Positions 49,315 to 63,278 of a stretch of 64,000 nt of DNA are shown here, in pieces. Each line of letters begins with the position of its first letter. Positions within the stretch are counted from its first letter, which is position 1. Made by a program: the position numbers and the translations under genes. This DNA is from Seriola aureovittata (Eukaryota; Chordata; Actinopteri; Carangiformes; Carangidae): contig NC_079377.1 in the NCBI RefSeq assembly GCF_021018895.1, positions 7,136,501 to 7,200,500 of the forward strand, given 5' to 3'. Below the pieces are notes generated by a model. The model worked only from the letters and a program-made list of their open reading frames with translations. It was not told where the DNA came from and made no database searches.

Positions 49315-52300
49315 GGCTGGGCTGAATCTGCATGGTAATTAACCATAATGATGTAAACAAGAACTCATTCCACCAATGTCCGCTCCCGATGAACAGCAAT
49401 CTGTTACAGTATCTGTGAGATTGCTGAGATTTACTCAGTTGAAGAGCAACTGTCGAGTTATGAGAGAGGCCTGCTTTGCATGTAATGTATTTCACATCCT
49501 TCTTTCCTGCTCAGCTCCTTAGATTAAAGCAGAGGCATTTATCAGGTGCTGGGGGAAATGTTTGATGACAGTGTAGTGTTTCAGACTAGAGCACAACTCT
49601 AAAAAGATGGGAACCTGGTAGAGGAAAAACATACTTTCAGGTGTACAACAAGGACTAGGTTATTTTTGTTGATGTTTTGTACGTATTGGTTTAGCTAAGA
49701 AGGCTTCAAAGCAAACAAGACACCACCGTCCATGTACTGTCTCTAGTTCAGTTTTTCTCTTGTCGGAAACAATGCGATTCAAAGGTGGCCTCCCTGAGGC
49801 AAAGGACTTGAAACTTTCTTTGAAAATCAGCATTGTTGCAAATGACTCATTCTAACACCACAGTTTATCCAAATGAGATGTTGCTAATCAGAACTAATTG
49901 TCACTAACAATTGTTTCCTTGTGTAGATCCCTAAGCTTTTCTACTGTTCGCTCTGTTAGTCAAACCTGAGGTAAGAAATGAGTCACTTTCTCATTCCTGT
50001 TGTGAAGCAGAGACATAGATAGACAGCAACGGCTTTTGTTCTTCTGTATTGCCCACATTCTTCAGGTATGCTTAAATAATGCATGTTTATTATGGTGTTC
50101 TTGTCTCATGGCGAATGGCAGGAAAGACGTCTGTTTAATCAACAACTTCCTCTGACAGTCCCTCAGTTGGGTGTGAGCTGTCGCTTCTATTCTCAGATGG
50201 TACCGCAGAGGGATATGAGCCTCATAGAAATTCAGGAAGTCGTCTCCAGGAGCTCCTCACAGCCAGGTACAGCAGCAGAGAAAAAGAAGAAGTGAAAGCA
50301 GCCTGAGTGTTGAGCCTGAGTCTTATACTGCTTGACTGTGCTTTAGTACTTAAATTATTTGAAGAGCCTTTATTATTGTCAGAGCACATTAATCTAGAAT
50401 GAAACTGCTGCCATTTCCCTCACAGAACATCTAGGTAGAGTAGCCTTTGTGGGAGACAGGGTTTAGTCTTTCTGATGATTGCTATGGCCTTCCTGTGCTT
50501 GTAATCAAGACACTGGCATGCTCACATCAGCCCACTCCACATGGACACTCTGGAGATTACTGCTTCAATCCCCATCAACTGTGATTACCCCTCTCGAGGT
50601 GTGTAGAAATGTCACATTTTACATATCCTAATATTTCACCTCGCATGAAGTTTGGCAGTCTTCTCTGGAGTGAGGGGAATGTCAAGGGAAGATGATGTAG
50701 CAGGGCCCAGACCTGAAGCTCCTCCTCCTGCCATGGTTTCCTCCTTTCCTAATCAGGGCACTGGGGTAACTGGGGTTTCAGTGGTCATTAACTTAGACTA
50801 GGTGGCAGACCACGACAAGCACTATCAGTGTAATTGGATCTAATTGGCCTAGTGTTGCCAATGACTCGGATCAGACAAACAGCATTGACTAATTTAAATG
50901 GTGGCGTGACCTTTTGAAAGCTTCACTCTAATTAACCTTTGTCGATGCATGCAGGTACTGTATGTGGAAGTGGGTTACGAGCAACCACTGGCCACAGACA
51001 GGGCCGGGTTATAATCACATATTGTAGGTAATTACTGATTGGGGAATGACACCCGGTGAAATCCTCTGTACTGGATTTTATTCCTCTCATTTGAGTGAGG
51101 TGTCTGGTTTTACTCTAGATCTCCAGTTGGATTAACACTGTGATAAACACTGCTAGAAGGCACAATTTATACCCAGGTAGAACAGAGTAAATTTCAAATT
51201 TATAAATAAACAATATCTCCTAGCACAGAGAGGGGCAATAAAAATGTACTGGCAATATTCTCACTTTTAGATGTGAGACAAAAAGATGGGTTTAAGAAAA
51301 ACACATTCACCTGACATTAGAGGAAAGTAGTTTTAGTATTATCTCTCTCTGTCACAGCATTTAGCCATCATACTCTTTTGTGACATATGGGGCTTTATCT
51401 TTATAAAGCACAGGTGCATGCTGCATAGTACAGCAGCCAAAGATGTATGGCAGAAGAGGCAGACTGCTAAAAACTGCTATTTGGTAGAATCTTAAAAATA
51501 TACTCTACTCGAATCATCTTTTTTCCTCACTACATAAGTGCAGCTGACCTGCAGTTCGCTGCAAATTAAGTTCACCAAATATTGTCATAAAGAATAGGAT
51601 CTTGGATTATATTATAGAGGAATTCAAAGTAGGAACTAAATGAAATACTGTGTGATATAGAGACAAAAGACCAACTGCGTTCTGTAAGCAGATCCGCGGG
51701 GAGCCTCTCATTCTTCTATCCCAATTAATGGCACAGTTTACTTTGCTATGATCAGAAGCCAAGTACATGCACAATCAACCCTCTATACTTCTCTCAGCCA
51801 TTATATAATTAAATCTGGAGTCGCTTGCACTTGTGGACAATAATTTATGAGAAAGGGGAGAGAAGTGGATAGAGGAAAAGTTTGCACACGATCTGTTCAG
51901 TACATAAATGAGAATTAATTAATCACTTGGGGAGTCGGCATACCAAGATGGAATAGGGTGGAGTACAAAGTTGTTAAGTTTGATATGGTGGCATTTGGAA
52001 ACATAAATAATGACAAAGACCCCCTAGTCCACTTAAAGACAGCAGTAAAAACACATTTTCAAATATCACCAATGACCTACATTAATAAAGGTGGAACAGT
52101 AAAAGTTATTTATAGCGTATCTTATATTATTCCTGAGGACAGAGGAGGTGCTTTAAAAATGGTCGGCCAAAACACAATGTAAGACGAGATTTAAGTCAAT
52201 TTTGCCACCCAAAGCTCAGTGTGTTGTCTCTCTCAAAGACACCTCGGGGCATGGTAGCTTATCCCTTTGTTCTTCACTTGCTGTCCTTGTCATGTCAAAC

Positions 52301-53689
52301 AGATCATCTCGTAGGGGCTATGCTATGCTTTTTGGGAACGCTGTCGGGCAAAAGGAATGGAAGCTAATGCTCCTAGCAGCCTTGGAATGAGCCCACAGAG
52401 AAGGGTGGCTAATCCTATCATTCTACACCATTCATCTCCAATCCACTTGGCTTTCAGCATTTTTCTCAACGGGCAATTTGTGGCTTCCCTGCTGGATCTC
52501 CTCAAAGCCAGTGTGTTATGACTACAAAACACTTCCAGGGCTGCCTGGGAGTCAGAGAGGAGGCCACTAAATGCAGTCTGCGACCCTGTCACTGTCCACA
52601 CTGACAGCTGCCAGCCCACTGCGTGCTGCCAGAAATAGCTTAATGACAGATAGTTTCGGAAAGCATCAAATTGTGGCCTGTCAGCGTCAAATTAGGAACA
52701 AAAAGGAGGCTCAGTTGGCCATAAGATCATTAGTCAACAACTAAACTGCTCGCTGTATCTTGATGCCATATCCCCTTGAGACTGAAATGCTTGTTATTTC
52801 GTCTCAACCAAACACTCCCCAAAGACTCAAAAGGAAGGCTAAATTAAATGAAACAATAATGATGTTTGGGGTAAACATGGCTATTCTTTTATTCTAAAAG
52901 GTCACAGTCTAAGGGTTGTTTAATATGGTCTCTAAAACGAAACAGAGTAAGGCTGAATGGCTTCCAGATGGTGGCGTCCCCCTCCACACAGTCTGTCTGT
53001 TTCTGCCTGACAGATGCTGCACTTGCTTCCGGGGAAGAATCTGAACAGCCTTCCATGACTAACCAAGACAGGGGACCTGCATTAACCATCTTCTCGGCCT
53101 CATGTACTGTATGGCTTTTCAGCTCTTTAGTGAGGAGGTCCCCCAGGGTCTGACTGTACACAGATACAGTATACACATACCCAAGAGTGCATCGCTAAAA
53201 TGCACAGACACACAGGTGAATAATTAAACTTCACCAGATACTAAAAACCCAATCGTTGATGCAAGAAATGATTCTTTCAATCACAAGATAATGTGATTGT
53301 CAGGTCTCACTCAGTGGTAACGAATATGCATGTTTTCAGCACTGCATGCCACCTTAACACACAAACTAATTACAGGAATTATTTTTTTTTTGTCTGTTGT
53401 CCATTGAAACTTTCCAAATACAATATGGCATGGTTCATATATCAGTGCAACCATGATTAGACATATTTAATATGTCCTAGCTCAAGCAAATATTGGTAGT
53501 CTGCTAGAGCATCTTCAATTGTACTGACCGGCAATGCAGCGTTATTATCACAATTCATGTCTAGAATCAATCCACCAAAAATCTATTTTCCTGGCTGTAT
53601 TTCCTTTTCGGCTCGTCACCTGAGCCTCCTTTAAAGGCACACAACATACTGTAGTATAACAAGCAGTGAGCAGAGGAGGGGGCTGTTTG

Positions 53690-53901
53690 ACAACGGGCTG
53701 CTCATCAGCCCAGAGCTGCAACTCTACTTACAGGCTGCACAGCTCCCACGGCTCCCCTGTGTGATGTTGCAAAGCCCAGCCGGCAATGCTGGCATTCTGG
53801 CTGTGGGCTGTGGTCAGTCAGAGCCCAGGGAGCCGTGACAGCCTGCTGCTCTTTCAGCCGCACCCAAAAAGAAAAAAAAAAAAAAAAAAAGAGGGGGGGG
53901 G
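53690..53901 (+). repeat. GC-rich foldable block followed by an A19/G9 tract
   Basis: Inside an AT-rich intron this block has a 6-bp hairpin (GGGCTG ctcat CAGCCC, 53695-53711) and 10-bp inverted arms CACGGCTCCC (53747-53756) and GGGAGCCGTG (53828-53837). Between these arms AGCCCAGCC can pair with GGCTGTGGGCT. An A-rich tract (A19 at 53872-53890) and then GAG9 follow. The order of a structured body and then poly(A) resembles a retroposed small RNA or SINE, but I recognise no A/B boxes or known family. Confidence 0.4.
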
Positions 53902-54613
53902 CACTGAAGCGTAAGAGCCCACTAGGCAGAGAAGAAATGAGCAAAGAACATTGCAAAAACAGTGGCACATTCACATATGCCAAAGGAAGAACTCACATAA
54001 AAGACATAGTGTATGTATGCACATGGGCATAAATACACGCTATAACTTTCCAGCATGCACTGCTGCCAAATGATTTGGAAAACACAACTCAGCAGGCCAT
54101 CCAGCCATCTGATTTTATCCAGAGACTAAGACAGAGTGAGTGTGTTAAAGTCTGGACTGTTCCAGATAGCTCTCAACTACAGTGTGGGGGTTAAACGGCA
54201 GGTTTCCTGGCTCAGGTTGATCGTCATTTTTCATCTGAAGGCCATCCCTCACTAAAGCTTAGAACGGCATCCAATACTTACAGTTTGCCCTGTGGGCCAT
54301 GGGTAGTCATATAAACAAAATGTGCACATCTGCCTTTACATTTCAGCCAATATGGGCTTGGCAAAAAGTCCAGCATGAGTTTTATGACTTTAGATAAACA
54401 ATAAGCCACTACAGTGCTGTGTAGAGATGGTTATTTTTTTCTTATGCAACATTTAATGCCTTGTTGAACATTATCTAAAAAGACAAGAGGCCTTGGACAG
54501 TTTGCATAACTTAGCAAGAAATTTTACCCAATTATCTCTCAAAACTAAAACAAGGAAACAGGGGTCTGATATTAATGCCCTCATGAGCCACTGTCTGAGC
54601 TGCCCCATAATGG

Positions 54614-54640
54614 AGACTTTATGACTTTATAGACTTTATG
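54614..54640. repeat. Short tandem repeat of gactttat(a/g)
   Basis: Three near-identical units of 8-10 bp (gactttat, gactttata, gactttatg). Confidence 0.8.
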
Positions 54641-56999
54641 GACATTCACTCAAGCTGTTATTTCCCAATGAGTTATTTTATGGTAATGGTAAGAATACAA
54701 CCTAGAAACTCAGAAACAACCCCAAAACTCAGCCAGGAATCGCCTTAGGTTGTCTAAAAGTCACATTTTCTGTCTTCCCCAGTTCTGCCCCAGTGGAGCT
54801 ATGAATCAGTGCAACATTACTTAGGGACAGGAAAAGCTCTTCTATCAAATTTCTGACTGCTGGGGATAATAGTAAATGTTCTGTCATACACAGTGAGTTA
54901 CCCTAAGGTAAAGGAAATGCAATTCAGTGCTGAAACTCAGTAGTATTGCCTGTAAACTCTCTGTCTTGACATGCTACAGTCACAAGAAGATTTTGATGTG
55001 ATGACTGTGGTAGCTGTACTGTTTCATAGCCTAAAGGGTGTCTTTGAGCTTTAAGAAACAGGGATTAACTACCAGGCTCTGCTTCTTTTTAATCTTTCAT
55101 GCTCAAGTTTATTTTGTGTTAGGCTTTGTTTTGACTCCTATTCCTCTATAATGCCCTGGAATCCCCATTAGTGAGCCAGCTGTCTAGGATTCCTAAATGT
55201 AGCACCCCTCTTTCGCCCACTTTGTAGACCCACTTGGCGGGGAGCCCGTCTTCCGTGGGATCTCTTGTTTCTCTCACATAGCAAAGCTCATAGTGAGACC
55301 CTTTCAGATGAGTCAAAATGAGCTTAGTGCTGATCAGCTAACCAAAAACTTGGACTCTTTGTGCTCTGCACCAAGAGACTGCAAGACTGTCTGTTAACAA
55401 AGAATTGGGACCAGAGAACCCTTAGAGCCTTAGAGTAAGTCTTGCATATCAAGGCAGGCTAGAGTAAACCAAATCAAGGCCACATCCTTGCTTGAAGAAA
55501 GAAACAGCTATTTCCCTTTTACTTGTGGTAAAAAGGTTTTCTGTTGTCCTTGCAGCAAGGAGAGACGAAATGGACTGTGGCTAAGATAATGTAATGTCTA
55601 GGTTCAGCCTACAAGGCCAGTCCATCGCAGAACACCACTGTTTTCACTGAAGGCCTTCTCAGCTGTATAAATACATCAGACAGGATCCAGCCTGCTCCCT
55701 GTAAAAACAGAAACTCTGTCTCTTATAAATATATAGACTATTGGATAAATAAATCAAGAGATAGGCCTAAACTAAATAAATCTCTGTAATGTGCCAGAAA
55801 CAAAGCAAAGCAGACAAGCTGGTTCCTGCATTGAGGCCCAGAAGGCCCGGTGACGCCTCAAGCCCACCAGAGTAAATTATTCCACTGTGCAAATGACAGT
55901 CTAAAGTAATTAGTATCATTGTGTCTCATCATATCTTAGTGGACACAACAGTTATTAGGGAAGTTTAAAGATCAGCAGGCATGCTGCTGATTTTGATATA
56001 ACTTCAAAACACTTACCATAACTACTTCAGTCACAATCCATTTAATTCCTACCCAGAGGTGTCCGTTGCACTTATAATAAGTTGCCACTAGAGCAGGAAT
56101 TTCTTACAATTATCTTTAATGAAACTGGCACTCATCTATGTCTCCTCTCTCTATTGGTAAGTACTTCCATTGATTGGCAGTAGGTTGGTGCAGAAAATGT
56201 GATTTGTGGCTATTTGGTGTGATACTGATTTGTTTACCCTCTGTGGGCAGGGCAAATCCATATATCACATGGACCAGACTGAAACATTCAGTCCAGAAGC
56301 TGGGAGAGTGTGTGAATGATCGCCTGCTGCCAGCTGTGGGTATTTTGTGGGTATTGTTTCATATAAAGCCCTTATGATTCAGCAACAATTAACTAAACCT
56401 TGTGTTTTTATGTGTTTTCAAGATGAAAATGCTTCTTGAAGAGGTGGCGGAGACATACCCAAGAATCAAAACATCTGAAAATACTTTCTGGTGCTAATTT
56501 CTTGAAAATAAAAAAAGAATAAATGGCACATTTACATCAAAGCCTTTGCAGAATTTAAGCAAGGTCACCATTTTCCAACCTTAAAATGGTTTCCCGAACA
56601 ATGACAAAGGAAAACCTGCGTAGTTATTCATTGTGGCAATATGGAGAAGTGGATACCAAGACCTGCCTTTCATTTAATCACAAGCCAAAGTGGTCTACAT
56701 GAAAAGCCTTCATTTGACAAACATGAAACATTACCATTTTGTTGTGTTCTCTGTTGCTTTTGTTTAAATAAAGAAGATTAAGGTTTTTTTCAGAGCTGTA
56801 TCTAAAATGAAAGATGCTAAATCCTTTTGTTCTTGTACCTTTTCCCAATTTCCTAAAAAATTCAAAAACAGCTTTTCTCACTGAAGGCTTATTCACTGTC
56901 AAACAAAAACACAGAAGCATATAATTTATTTCTTTCAAGCTGCACATAACAGAGACAAATTTCTCCTCAGATAAGTGTGAGTTAGCGTACTGTACTCAC

Positions 57000-57121
57000 C
57001 ACAGTGCTCAAGCCATGCTCCTTCATCAGCCTGAGGGAGTTCTGGTAGCAGGATGTGAGGTCATTGGTCTCGGTAGGGCCCACATGACCTCTGGCCACTG
57101 GGCCCACGGTGTGGATCACAT
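57000..57121 (-). CDS. macrod2: macrod2 coding exon A (macrodomain, VIHTVGP segment)
   Basis: This internal exon belongs to MACROD2, an enzyme known to remove mono-ADP-ribose from acidic residues of proteins and to act on O-acetyl-ADP-ribose. On the minus strand, a pyrimidine-rich acceptor ends in ttccgacag just above 57121. The exon then supplies two bases of a split codon and 40 full codons, up to a GTG|gtgagt donor (GT at 56998-56999). The product begins VIHTVGPVARGH and contains TSCYQNSL and a final STV. This matches the central macrodomain strand and helix of human MACROD2 (about residues 141-180, counted from memory). The ARGH after the VGP motif favours MACROD2 over MACROD1, which as I recall has AYGE there. 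Length is 122 nt, entering in phase 1 and leaving in phase 0. The preceding exon must supply one base (a Tyr or Asp codon) and was not found between 57122 and 64000. Confidence 0.93.
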
Positions 57122-60100
57122 CTGTCGGAAGGGGACAACACACAAAGCTCATTTCAGCACAGCCTACTTCTGGCAAGGTTACACGGTTGGCAGTATTTCT
57201 AGTAGTGCAATGGAGCCTGGGGATAAGTACAATGCTGTAAAACCTTTTAGTTGTCTGCCATGCAGCTGAGCAGTTGAGCCAAAGTTTTCAGAATCTGCAA
57301 AATCATCATCAAATACAAAATACGATAAAGTTCGTCCTCACAATGAGACAAAGGGTACAGCAATAACAACCCACTGTCTGAAATGAATGCATTTATTCAG
57401 TAAATGAAACGGCAGCTTAGATAGAAAATCAATTACAAGATTCTTTTATGCCATCTACTCAAATATTCATACCTCTCCCTGTACTCTCTTTCCCTTCGCA
57501 TAGTAATGTCTTTACCTGTCAATCATTGGTCTCCTTGTCTGGCATGCCCAGACTGAGGAATGCAGCTTCTTAATTGAATCATAGGATTGATGACAGGAAA
57601 ATAAGAGAATGTAAGCAGTGACTTGACAGAGACAGAAATCTTCTGCATTCTTCCTAACTACCCTTGGCCTTCTCAATGGTGGACAGGACAGGTCAAAATC
57701 AACACACAAGAACTACTGCATCACCCACAGATCATTGCAGAGTGGTTCCCCACAGGTGTCGCATTCAATGACACAGTAAAAAGGAAATTAATATTTTTTA
57801 ATAAGAGAGCAAATATCAATGACTGCAGTAATAACACTTCTCTATGTGTATGAAAATATGCTACTATGTACACCTGATAATTCCTCAAAAAGTTCATTAA
57901 GGTTTGGTGCAATATCCTGTGAACTTTAAGCCATGAAGCCATGATTGATGCATGTTTTTCTGTTTATTTAAAAGCAGTCAGTTTCAGAGTCCAAATAAAT
58001 GTCTTCTACTTCATTCAGCAACCGTGGCTGGTAAATCTCAATTCATGGCCCATCAAATATAGATCAAGCATGACTCATACATTTTTAGTTTAACACATCA
58101 AGTCTGCATTTCTGTGCAGTGAAATATTAAACCCTGTTTAAGTATGACTACTGAGAATTCAGACCTGGTTCAGGTGGGGACATGCAAGGACAACCAAACA
58201 GCCTGTGTTTTAAAATGCTCTAACCTCATGTGTTTTCTTACACATAACCTCACCATTTACTTCTAATGTAAAACACTTAGCTTCACTTTCCCACAGAATA
58301 AATGTAAGCCATATTACTACTCCACTTCACCATAAATCATTTATAGATTAAATTTAGTTCTCTAGTTGTATGTCTGGTTGCTTAATAGGTCAGAATGATA
58401 AAATGCATGGGGAACTGCTATAATCAAGTGGCTTTCACTGGTATTGCTCAAAGGGGGAGATTTTGTGTTTGGGAAAGTTAAGAAACAAGGGGTTTGAGTG
58501 ATCCCCAGCCAGGCTGAGGTTGGGCTGTAATGAGAATGGAGCTGTCTGAAGTATTGTCTTTTTCCAGAATAGCAGGCTGAAAATTGCATAGCACAATGTG
58601 GTTATAATGGGACACGTGGTGAGTTGTTTTTTGTGCATAATTCATGAAGTTTTTCACTACAAGAACGGCAACACGCCAATTAGAGTGTGGGTAAGCGCCA
58701 AAAACCTGACTACTGGTGAATTCATGAAATTTTAAACAGTTCTTATCTCACCAGTACCGATGTCTCTACTCGCATCCTCACAACTTCCACATCAAATAAA
58801 TATTTATACAGCTGTGTTTCTGTAAGGCGAAAGACATATCTCACTTTGTAACTAAGGAGGGATATTACAGGAAGGACAGTCAGTTGCGGTAGAGCTCAAA
58901 ACCCTCCAACAGCTGCTTCAATATCTCTGTAAACTTAAACACAAATGACCCCTCTACCCTTGGACTTGGAGGAATTGAGGTTATTTATTTTGTTCAGACG
59001 AACGGCACAATTGTTTTGTAGACCCAAAACAATCCAATGATTATTTGCAGTGAGATGTTACAGGCCATTAAGCTGCAGTAAAATTATCAGGATTTTTTTT
59101 TATCATAATTTTCAAGACTTGTATCTACTGAAAAAATCTAGTCCAGTCCTCTGCAGAGATACCTAAGTACAAATTTAAATAATTAGTTTAGTAATACGAA
59201 CAAATTTAACCTCGTCAGTATAGTGCTTTAGCTATAGACAGGTTAACCTTGAAGATACTCTTGCCTTCAGGAAAATGCTCTAAATATATGAAAATACATG
59301 ATTTTTCAGTGTTTGAAGACTGAGGAAATGATTATTTATGACCACACGGTTTTTTAATACATAAATTATACAAAGATGCTCTTTGCAATAAGAGTTTGAA
59401 AAGCTCTGGCAGATAATCCATCCAACATGGGTCTTTATCATCATTGTTGTTTTTCTCCTGGAAGCCCTCAGCTTTTATTATAATTTATATCCATTAGCTG
59501 ACAGACACATTTAAGTGTATCAGTGTTTTTTCGTTATTGAGAAACACATACCGACATATGTTTATCATTATCTCTGTGCAACCTTCGAACAAGAGGCACA
59601 TAAATCTCTATCTCAGAGGGGCTGAAAAGATTACTAGCGGTTCTCTTGCAATGCGGGGGTTGGGCTTGATTGCAGGGATGATAACGGATGCAGAAAACAT
59701 CAAGAGAAATGTCCTGATGAAATATGTAAAAGGGAAGCTCTGTTTTGTATGTTGAGAGGAAAGGAGTCAGTCAATATCGGAAAATTTCAAATCCTCACAC
59801 CAAAAATGAGAAAGAGGAATTCACTTGTGAAAAATAAAGAAATATGGAGATGACTAGGAAATAAAAGGCCTGTAATGTCGACATTAACCTGTAAAGAAAC
59901 AGAACAGAACTACAGAGGCTAAATTACTAGACATGGTAGAGCATCTAGTTTGCTCTCAGCATACAAAATAAGTCATTAAGGAACTATTCTTTATCAATCC
60001 CCGCTGCACACACTTCCTTCAAGACCGTCGCCTTGCCAATTTCACCACTAGTTAATGAGCTTCATTCCAAGCAATGTTTTTTTTGCAGCTTTTCCACCAA

Positions 60101-60720
60101 TGTGTCCACTGGATTTGTTTATTGCAGTCCCTTGCTTGGGGCTACAGGGTCAATAAAAGAAAAGACTGATGATTGCCATTCAAACCATGTATTCTTTCCC
60201 TGTGAGCCTATAGGCTCTGCAAAGACAAACAAACAAAACCAACAACAAAACTAAATAATCTCGCAAGTTTATTCTTTATAAAAATAAAAGTTGAAGGTGT
60301 GAGGACTCAACCACACTCGTATTGACTGACCATATCTATTGTGGTGTGATGACACTCTACTTACTTTGTGTTCTGTATGCAACCCTCAATACTGAGGGAA
60401 ACATGACCTAACTACTTCCCTCAGAATGTTTGAATGTTTATCCTCTCTGTTACTATGACCACTCAGCATGGACAGATATGCTATAAACTACATTTAACTT
60501 TTAACAGAGAGACTGCAGAGTCTTTTAATTGTCTTCAATCTTTTTCATTTGAATGGAGGAAATATGCCATAGTGCTTGCATTATGCTGCCTGTTGTGGAC
60601 TTCTAATGTACCCTGATTAGCACATTTCTCCCATCAATTCTAGAGAGTCAATAAAAAGAACTGAAATGGAGAAACATGTAGCAAGTTGCAAAGTCAACAG
60701 AAAATTGTTGTTTTTTTATC

Positions 60721-60736
60721 TTTTTTTTTTTTTTTT
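60721..60736. repeat. T16 homopolymer (with A13 at 60798-60810)
   Basis: A T-run and an A-run lie about 75 bp apart in opposite sense. The segment between them shows no terminal inverted repeats or recognisable element. Confidence 0.85.
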
Positions 60737-63216
60737 AAATTCAGGACTATCACACAAACAACTTATTTGGTGACATATTCTCAAATCCTATTCAAGCAAA
60801 AAAAAAAAAACAGCTTTATGCATACATATGTTATAGAAACTACTTTTGATGTTTCTACTGTTTTTTGAGTTCAATCAGCCTTGAAAGAAATGACCGCAAA
60901 AATGCATTACTGGATACAATTAAAAAGACACAAAATTCAGAATCCACACAGCCTTTGCTTGAATACCCTAAGCACCAGAGTGTGCAACTTATCTTTTCCT
61001 TCAGTTTGTAAGGGAGGGCGTCATATTTCTGTAACAGTGAGGGACCCTGGAGAATAATGAGGCAAATAACTGTATAACGGAAAAGATGCTTTTAAGTATT
61101 TATCCATCGAGTGCTATGATAACAACACAAGTGCAAGTGTAAGACATAATTCTCACATGCACTTCTCAAGTCAGACTGATAATAAAACTTTGTGTAAACC
61201 AGAAGTAAATTTAATTCGGGGCGTGATCGTGTTGTTCTCCTAACCCTAATAACTGTAAACCGCTGTTGAACGTTAGAAACCACCACACAGGGAAGCTGGT
61301 GACAATAATAAGAATTAATGTTAATAATCGACACATTACATTGTGACAAAAATTTGGTTTGGTTCAGTCAGCGAACGTGCATGGGAAAGACACATTATGT
61401 AGAACTGATCCATTTCACAGTTTCACTTTCAGAAGATGCACCAAAGCTCTATTTTGGTTGAAAAGAAAAAAGGGTGGTATTGTCTCTGTCTTGGTTTAAA
61501 ACTGCACTAGAGCATCTTGTTCATGCTGGAAAAAAAGGTAAGATGTCCATGACCTGTTCAAGACTGTTTCAGATTGACATATACAAAAATGCTGAGGATA
61601 TTATACAAAACACTATAGGAAACCATTAGAAAACTTAAATGCAAGCTATAATTTCGTTATACAGACCTATTCAGATGTCTAAAATATCTTGACATATTCC
61701 TTCAAATTGCAAGGGGCTAACTTTGCACTGTACGGCTGCATTATGTAAGAAAATATGAATATCACATGTGGACTCAATATTGGCACATTCTTAATAGTAA
61801 AAAGCTCAGATCAGGAGGAAAACCTAAAGCAAAAAATAAGATGAAAAAAAAATTCTGAGCGAGACATTTCTAGTGGCAAGTGATTTTCAGTATGTCTGGG
61901 CTGTTCAGGATGGACTGGACACAAAATGACCCCTTAACACACCAAGTGTAGAGCAAGTGTGTGAACATCTTAGATGAGCCTAATAAAATATTCCTCAGCT
62001 CTGGGAAAGCTGAGGAATAACTACCAAGGGGACATGCTCACTTCAAAGACGCCACTTTCTTAGCAACTAAAAACTCTTTTGAAATATCTAGACTTCATTT
62101 AGAAGAGAAGTGCTGTGGTATTTCAGAGAGGGACCAGCACTCCACCGCCTAATCAATCTTTCATTTTAACTTGCCCGTACTGACTTTGAGGCTTTAGCAT
62201 TCCACGTAATAACAATTCCAAAAGGCTGAAAATGCTTGAACACGTTTACTATAGTGTGGCCACTCCTGAATTCTCACATTCTTGCAAACAACCCTAGAAG
62301 TACAGTATCAACAGCATGAGTACCAAACAGATATCTAGATATGGGAGCTTCATCTATTATAATTCACAAGAGCTATCAGATAATAATCAAACCGGTTTTG
62401 TGCTGCCCATGGCAATTACCTTCTACACTTAAGAATCAACAAAGCACGTAATGACTTACAGCTAATTGAGGAATTCAGCCAGAACTGAATTTAAACGTAG
62501 TCACCATTATTAGGGGTTAAGCCAGATTTTGTATGGAGAGTGGACTGTATAGGCTTATTAGTTTGTGAGGGCCTTGGTAATAGAATTAAGTGTCCCTCTA
62601 AAGTTCTATGACTGATGCTGAAAATCAGCAACTGCACTGTATTCACTGCACTCTTGATTTCACTGTGGTGGCCGAGCCGTTTTCAAATTATTTTTAAGTC
62701 AATAGTTAGCTCAGTCACTATCTAATTCCCATTTCTAAGGGTGGAACAGCACAATGAAAACACTGGTTCAATTTAAATATATTGTTATATATAGTTTCCT
62801 AATTAAGAGAAAAGGTTCTTTGCATAATAATATCAGTAAAAGCACCATCAAAATTAATGCTGGGTCTGTTATGAAAAGGGTCCCTGGGGAAAGTGAACTG
62901 CAGCTGGCTGGGATGGCAGGGCATGGGATATTTCTGGAGAAGGTGCTTTGTGTTGTGATTTAGAGGGACACTACAGTGTAATGCATAAGACAAAATTTAA
63001 GAAAGAAGGTAAATAAAGTAACTCTAAATTTTGTAAATCTATAATGTGTGCCATCAATATTGATATTAATAACATTGAACCCCCCCCCCATATTTAAAGA
63101 ATACATATATAAATCTGTTGCTATGCTGCTGTCTAATGTTTCACTTCCAGCCACACCCTAATCTATCTTTACCTTTTAACTATAAAGCACAAAGAGATTA
63201 AGATGTGAAGATGTAT

Positions 63217-63278
63217 CTATTATTATTATCATTATTATCATTATTATTATCATTAGTAGTAGTAGTAGTAGTAGTAGC
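63217..63278. repeat. Compound (ATT/ATC)n-(AGT)n trinucleotide repeat
   Basis: tattattattatc and attattatc units run directly into about eight agt units. Confidence 0.93.

Larger units (their letters stand above)
30356..56999 (-). other. macrod2: macrod2 intron between exons A and B (26,644 bp)
   Basis: This phase-0 GT-AG intron is the largest complete intron in the window. It carries most of the recognisable transposon debris: a minus-strand LINE end (30480-30905), a plus-strand LINE end (34110-34556), a teleost dispersed repeat (41005-41165) and a probable dispersed repeat (47940-48150). It also has a diverged direct-repeat pair (about 37.13-37.34 and 40.72-40.97 kb), a CG/CA microsatellite (49258-49310) and a GC-rich block with an A-tract (53690-53901). 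Segments such as 42-47 kb, 49.5-52 kb and 54.7-57 kb hold nothing I can name. Confidence 0.88.

Noticed and set aside
19190..57121. Assignment to MACROD1 instead of MACROD2
   Set aside because: VGPVARGH, FPCISTGIY and FPNEPAA follow MACROD2. As remembered, MACROD1 differs at each (for example ISTGVFGYPCEAAA).
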